Assembly (NCBI RefSeq): GCF_004769525.1 | Contig: NZ_RQFT01000007.1 | Coordinates: 1 to 64,000 of the forward strand | Length of the DNA stretch: 64,000 bases | Reading direction: 5' to 3' | Source of the DNA: Leptospira bouyouniensis | Lineage (GTDB): Bacteria; Spirochaetota; Leptospiria; Leptospirales; Leptospiraceae | Part shown: positions 60,920 through 64,000 of the stretch, one piece after another | How positions within the stretch are numbered: the first letter of the stretch is position 1 | Layout of the letters: each line of letters starts with the position of its first letter | The notes under the pieces: generated by a model | What the model saw: the letters and a program-made list of their open reading frames with translations, nothing else | Database searches by the model: none | Told to the model about the DNA's origin: nothing | Made by a program: the position numbers and the translations under genes

Positions 60920-62289
60920 TTTGCGGTTCCTTCCTTGGTGGGTTTCGAGGTATATACCAACTTTCCTCCTAATACCATGGATTCAATTGGAAATATTCCC
61001 GAACTGCGTTTCAGAGGATTTTCCTTTAGGATGGAAAAATGTGCCGGTCCACCCACTCGGATTTTCCCACCATGATCAGCCCCAACATACTGGCAGGTTT
61101 TTTCAGTAAGAGTTTGGATGATACGGCGACGCACTTTGGGAAGGCTTTCCTCGTCTTGTTTTGTGGGAAGGACCAAATAACTCTTTCGACCAAAGAGGGA
61201 TTCCCAAAAACGATTGGAATTTTCCTTGAGACCCTGCCTTTCATTTCGTTCTTCTCGTAATAAAGATTCCCATAAACGCACTTCCACAATGGCTGCTTGT
61301 CCAGGAAAAAGCCCCCAATGCCCGGTTCCACTGGCAAAAAGCAAATTGGAATGTGTTTCTTTTTCTTTTTGGAACAAGGATGCATAAACTGAGAATGGTT
61401 CTGAGGTCTCGGATTCAACTGTTTCACTTTCCCAATGCAAACTTTCCTTCCAAACTTTGCCATAATGTGGATTGAGTTCTGACCAAAGTTTTTGTTCTTC
61501 TTTCCATTCCTCTTGTTTCCCTTTTAATTCTTGGAGGTAAAGGATACCAAACATAGGTGCCCAGAGAAAGTCTCGTTTCTGGGCTCGGAAGAGATTTGTA
61601 CCTTCTGGCATCGGATGGAAGATAACAGAAAATCCTGTATCAAGGGCGTCTTCCCAACTGGTTTTGTCGGCAAAGGTATAGGCAACTGCCAATTGCCCAC
61701 TTGCTTCTAATTCTTTTCGTTTTGTATAAAGTTCGGTTTGAGAAAAACCTTTGTTTTCTTTTTCCTTCAAAAAGATAGGGACATGTTTGTTTCGTTTTGG
61801 ATCCATCTTCCCACTCAGTCCGGATTGGTAGATGGCCCCTTCTCCCAGTTTTAGTTCTGGAAACAAAGACGGTTTTTGGGATTGGGAAAGAATAGGTGCA
61901 TTCCATTTAGATTTACCAATTTCCGATTGGAGAGCACCCAAATTCGGGTCTGCAACCGATTCAATATGGCTAAACCCTGCTGACAAAAATCCTGTGAGGA
62001 TCGTTTGAAATTCTGTCCTACTTGTTTTTCCTCCAATGGAGTTTGCCCCAAGTGTGACAGACGCATCACAAAAGCCAGGCAAAAGGTATTCAGGGTTTTG
62101 TGTTTCTTTAGTGGGTTGGATCGAGGTGATTTTTCCTTGGACAATTTCCAAATTGACAAATCCAGAAAAATTGGCTTTTTCACTGTCCCAAATCCGAACT
62201 GCTTTCATTTTCAAATTTTGAGACAAAAGAATGGTGGGGGCAAATGCCGATAGGAATAAAGTGAGGGATAGAAGCCTGCGGTTTTTCAT
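60916..62289 (-). CDS. exported amidohydrolase-like protein with degraded active site
   Basis: The 457-aa protein has a signal peptide (MKNRRLLSLTLFLSAFAPTILLSQ) and the amidohydrolase composite beta fold: KMKAVRIWDSEKANFSGFVNLEI, then LLPGFCDASVTLG where active enzymes read LPGxxDxHxH. Both histidines of HxH are missing. Near the end ASGTGHWGLFPGQ stands where ASGTDxG carries the catalytic Asp. The metal site is thus lost, and the protein probably acts as a binding or structural protein, or uses another chemistry. The ATG at 62289 begins the signal peptide; the open frame starts 29 codons earlier. It overlaps the S1 gene start and heads this minus-strand series. Confidence 0.78.
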   Translation of the reverse strand: MKNRRLLSLTLFLSAFAPTILLSQNLKMKAVRIWDSEKANFSGFVNLEIVQGKITSIQPTKETQNPEYLLPGFCDASVTLGANSIGGKTSRTEFQTILTGFLSAGFSHIESVADPNLGALQSEIGKSKWNAPILSQSQKPSLFPELKLGEGAIYQSGLSGKMDPKRNKHVPIFLKEKENKGFSQTELYTKRKELEASGQLAVAYTFADKTSWEDALDTGFSVIFHPMPEGTNLFRAQKRDFLWAPMFGILYLQELKGKQEEWKEEQKLWSELNPHYGKVWKESLHWESETVESETSEPFSVYASLFQKEKETHSNLLFASGTGHWGLFPGQAAIVEVRLWESLLREERNERQGLKENSNRFWESLFGRKSYLVLPTKQDEESLPKVRRRIIQTLTEKTCQYVGADHGGKIRVGGPAHFSILKENPLKRSSGIFPIESMVLGGKLVYTSKPTKEGTAK

Positions 62290-62325
62290 GCTTGCGGTCT
62301 TAGTACCTTGACAGTAAGGACTAGA

Positions 62326-63024
62326 ATGGAAAAGATTTCGGGTATGGGAAAGGAAACAAGCGAGATTTCTGATCACATCAAATTACATATCGAAAACGGG
62401 AAAATTCTCTCGCTAAAGACCCACCGGGTCTCCAAATCCGTTGAGGAACACATCAAGGAGGCCGTAGGACTCATTTTAGATAGGCTTACCTACCCCACTC
62501 TCGTCCCCACTCTCTACACCATCATCAAAGAACTTGCAATCAATGCCTGTAAGGCCAACCAAAAACGAGTTTTTTTCGAAGAACGTGGTTATAGTATGTT
62601 AAATCCTTCCGAATACGCAAGAGGGGTTCGGGAATACCGTGAGATGTTTTCGGAAGAAATGTCGAACGAGTTTGGGATCAAAGCCAAAAAAAAAGGATAC
62701 TACTGTTTAATAAATTTTAAGTACAACGACGATGGGATCCTCATCGAAGTCATCAACAACACTCCCATTGCCAAAGAAGAAGAAAAATCGATCCGTGAAC
62801 GTTTGGAAAAAGGAATGATGTATGATGACATCGCTCAGTTTTATATCGATAATGCGGATACATCAGAGGGAGCAGGTCTTGGCCTGGCACTCATTCTCAT
62901 CATGTTAAAAGGAGAAGGAATTGATCCCAATTTTTTTAGAATCATCATTGGCGAAGATTCCACGATTGCAAGATTGGAAATACCGCTAACTGAAAATTTT
63001 GTTTCCAGCCGCGATTCTAATTAA
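62326..63024 (+). CDS. GHKL-type ATP-binding protein, histidine-kinase-like ATPase
   Basis: The 232-aa protein has an ATPase fold but no receiver, transmembrane or dimerisation histidine part. N-box: TIIKELAINACKANQKRVFFEE (about 75). G boxes: DNADTSEGAGLGLALILIML (about 188). The centre is YYCLINFKYNDDGILIEVINNTPIA. It may act as an anti-sigma or partner-switching kinase. The ATG at 62326 is chosen for AAGGA five bases upstream; a TTG at 62308 is possible. It lies eight bases before the glycosyltransferase gene and is divergent from the amidohydrolase-like gene. Confidence 0.78.
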   Translation: MEKISGMGKETSEISDHIKLHIENGKILSLKTHRVSKSVEEHIKEAVGLILDRLTYPTLVPTLYTIIKELAINACKANQKRVFFEERGYSMLNPSEYARGVREYREMFSEEMSNEFGIKAKKKGYYCLINFKYNDDGILIEVINNTPIAKEEEKSIRERLEKGMMYDDIAQFYIDNADTSEGAGLGLALILIMLKGEGIDPNFFRIIIGEDSTIARLEIPLTENFVSSRDSN

Positions 63025-63031
63025 TTTTTAA

Positions 63032-63874
63032 ATGTCATCAATTCCCCTTTCTTGTGCCATCATAACCCTTAACGAAGCAGACAATCTCAGTCGCACCTTA
63101 AAAGCAATTTCTTTCATTGATGACGTCGTGGTTGTTGATTCAGGTTCCACCGATGAAACTGTGGAAATCGCAAAATCAATGGGAGCACGAGTTTATTACC
63201 ATAAATTCGATAATTATGCTGACCAAAAAAACTTTGCGATCGCTAAAACTAAATATGATTGGGTGTTTGCTATTGATGCAGATGAAGTTGTATCCCCAAA
63301 ACTAAAAGAAGAAATTTTAAAACTTTTTTCGAATCAAGATATAAAAACAAAGGGATTTTTAGTTCCAAGGCTCACGTTTTATCTTGGAAAATGGATTCGA
63401 TTCGGGGGTTATTACCCAAATTACCAAATCCGGTTATTTCATAAGGCAGAAGGACAGTTTAGCGGTGGTTTGGTGCATGAAAGAGTCAAACTGAATGGAA
63501 GACCATTAAAATTAAAAAATCCTCTTTTCCATTATTCTTATAAAAATATCTCAGACCATTTAAAATTCATCGATCGTTACTCAAGTTTGTTTGCAGAAGA
63601 AGAATTTAGAAATGGAAAACAAAGTTCAATATTTTGGGCTTTTATGAAAGGATGTTTTAAAGGATTTTATATGTACTGGATTCGTTTAGGAATCCTAGAT
63701 GGAAAACAAGGTTTTGTCCTCGCCCTACTTGGCTTTTATTATAATTTTCTAAAGTATCTCAAACTCTATGAAAAAACGAACTCAGTCCCTTCTTTCTTTG
63801 TTATGGTTGATGCGATTCATGATGTAAAGGGCAAAAAAACCACCAAGAAAAATAGCGACCAAATTCACGTTTGA
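63032..63874 (+). CDS. family 2 glycosyltransferase (WaaE/KdtX-like)
   Basis: The 280-aa enzyme starts SCAIITLNEADNLSRTLKAIS and has the GT2 nucleotide-sugar fold: VVVDSGSTDETVEIAKSMGA, QKNFAIAKTKYDWVFAIDADEVV with the DxD metal motif, and a long C-terminal half with hydrophobic stretches (AFMKGCFKGFYMYWIRLG). The order matches WaaE/KdtX-type enzymes that decorate lipopolysaccharide core. It follows the ATPase gene by seven bases. Its last 93 bases overlap the convergent partial gene at the window edge. Confidence 0.9.
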   Translation: MSSIPLSCAIITLNEADNLSRTLKAISFIDDVVVVDSGSTDETVEIAKSMGARVYYHKFDNYADQKNFAIAKTKYDWVFAIDADEVVSPKLKEEILKLFSNQDIKTKGFLVPRLTFYLGKWIRFGGYYPNYQIRLFHKAEGQFSGGLVHERVKLNGRPLKLKNPLFHYSYKNISDHLKFIDRYSSLFAEEEFRNGKQSSIFWAFMKGCFKGFYMYWIRLGILDGKQGFVLALLGFYYNFLKYLKLYEKTNSVPSFFVMVDAIHDVKGKKTTKKNSDQIHV

Positions 63875-64000
63875 TAGTTGAGTGGAACCAATTTTTGGTG
63901 ACATGAGCCACATGATGATGTCCCTGATATAAGTTTGTAAGGTAGCAAATACAATCAATGCACCAATGCCAGCAACGAAAGTGGAACCCCAAAATTTACC
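63782..64000 (-). CDS. C-terminal part of a membrane protein, runs off the window
   Basis: The minus strand is open from the window edge to a TGA at 63782-63784. The 72 residues include two hydrophobic segments, FVAGIGALIVFATLQTYI and NLVAIFLGGFFALYIMN, and a charged end (RINHNKERRD). The 5' end lies outside. It is tail-to-tail with the glycosyltransferase and overlaps it by 93 bases, a large overlap, so either the true stop is as given or the frame is partly chance; the amino-acid composition and two regular spans speak for a real gene. No family recognised. Confidence 0.5.
   Translation of the reverse strand, partial: GKFWGSTFVAGIGALIVFATLQTYIRDIIMWLMSPKIGSTQLSNVNLVAIFLGGFFALYIMNRINHNKERRD

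Noticed and set aside
61026..61463. 145-codon frame on the same strand as the amidohydrolase-like gene
   Set aside because: Frame-shifted shadow without a start site; the main frame carries the signal peptide and fold marks.
63900..64000. Assignment of the partial gene at the right edge to the mechanosensitive channel MscL
   Set aside because: Two spans and a charged tail fit loosely, but no MscL-specific motif can be seen.
1..64000. tRNA genes, CRISPR arrays, transposases or prophage genes
   Set aside because: No cloverleaf with a GGTTCGAATCC-type arm, no regularly spaced repeats and no transposase or phage-like product was found on either strand by reading; a dedicated scan was not possible.

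Overview
The window is about 38-40% GC by eye and reads as a chromosome segment of a spirochaete of the genus Leptospira, most likely from the free-living (saprophytic) clade. This rests on a 5S rRNA gene standing alone with no 16S or 23S beside it (a Leptospira trait), a DUF1577-type protein known mainly from this genus, class-typical housekeeping genes, many exported and membrane proteins, and a secreted lipase with its own foldase. Species is inference. I see no tRNA, insertion sequence, prophage or CRISPR array.

Left part (1-8.2 kb): a minus-strand 5S rRNA gene with its terminator; a GyrI-like effector-binding protein; a translationally coupled trio (TonB-like multi-pass membrane protein, PrsW-type protease, small exported Cys protein); glycyl-tRNA synthetase with a GNAT acetyltransferase; a TPM-domain membrane protein with a Ser/Gly tail; and a TetR regulator. 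Next (8.2-12.5 kb) comes a lipase module: the divergent TetR gene and lipase gene share a control region with two TGAAC-N2-GTTCA palindromes, and the lipase is followed by a terminator, a lipase-specific foldase and, overlapping it, apolipoprotein N-acyltransferase.

Middle (12.5-33 kb): a large helicase-associated winged-helix-like protein without a motor; a UbiB-feoA-feoB-NeuB-like run; a minus-strand chain containing a rhomboid protease, a hypothetical gene, an overlooked 36-codon membrane peptide, hisB-hisH-hisA and a VKOR-DsbA fusion; an Fnr-like regulator with a cysteine cluster; a crotonase-fold protein lacking both catalytic glutamates; a DUF1577/PilZ-like protein; a TPR protein; and penicillin acylase.

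Right part (33-64 kb): a lytic transglycosylase and a histidine kinase diverge from a region with two TTGTGC-N3-GCACAA palindromes. Then follow three tandem copies of a secreted alpha/beta-hydrolase-like gene. The next unit combines a CsoR-family repressor whose Cys-Tyr-Cys sensor site resembles the sulfur sensor CstR, a DUF2892 membrane protein, TolC and an RND pump, with ATACCC-N4-GGGTAT operators and no periplasmic adaptor gene. A methyltransferase, FAD oxidoreductase and CoA-transferase come after that, then an MsbA-like ABC exporter back to back with a solute-binding lipoprotein. A long tightly packed minus-strand series reads amidohydrolase-like pseudoenzyme, S1-domain protein, TrmL, RsbW-like ATPase, UvrB, Lon, PBP1A. 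The window ends with an RsbW-like ATPase, a family 2 glycosyltransferase and the tail of an unknown membrane protein.

The most promising leads are the CstR-like efflux unit, the two-operator control region of the histidine kinase, the tandem secreted hydrolases, the 36-aa membrane peptide and the lipase-foldase-Lnt module. Several start codons were moved from the longest reading frame to sites with a better Shine-Dalgarno sequence or signal peptide; each case is noted in its entry.
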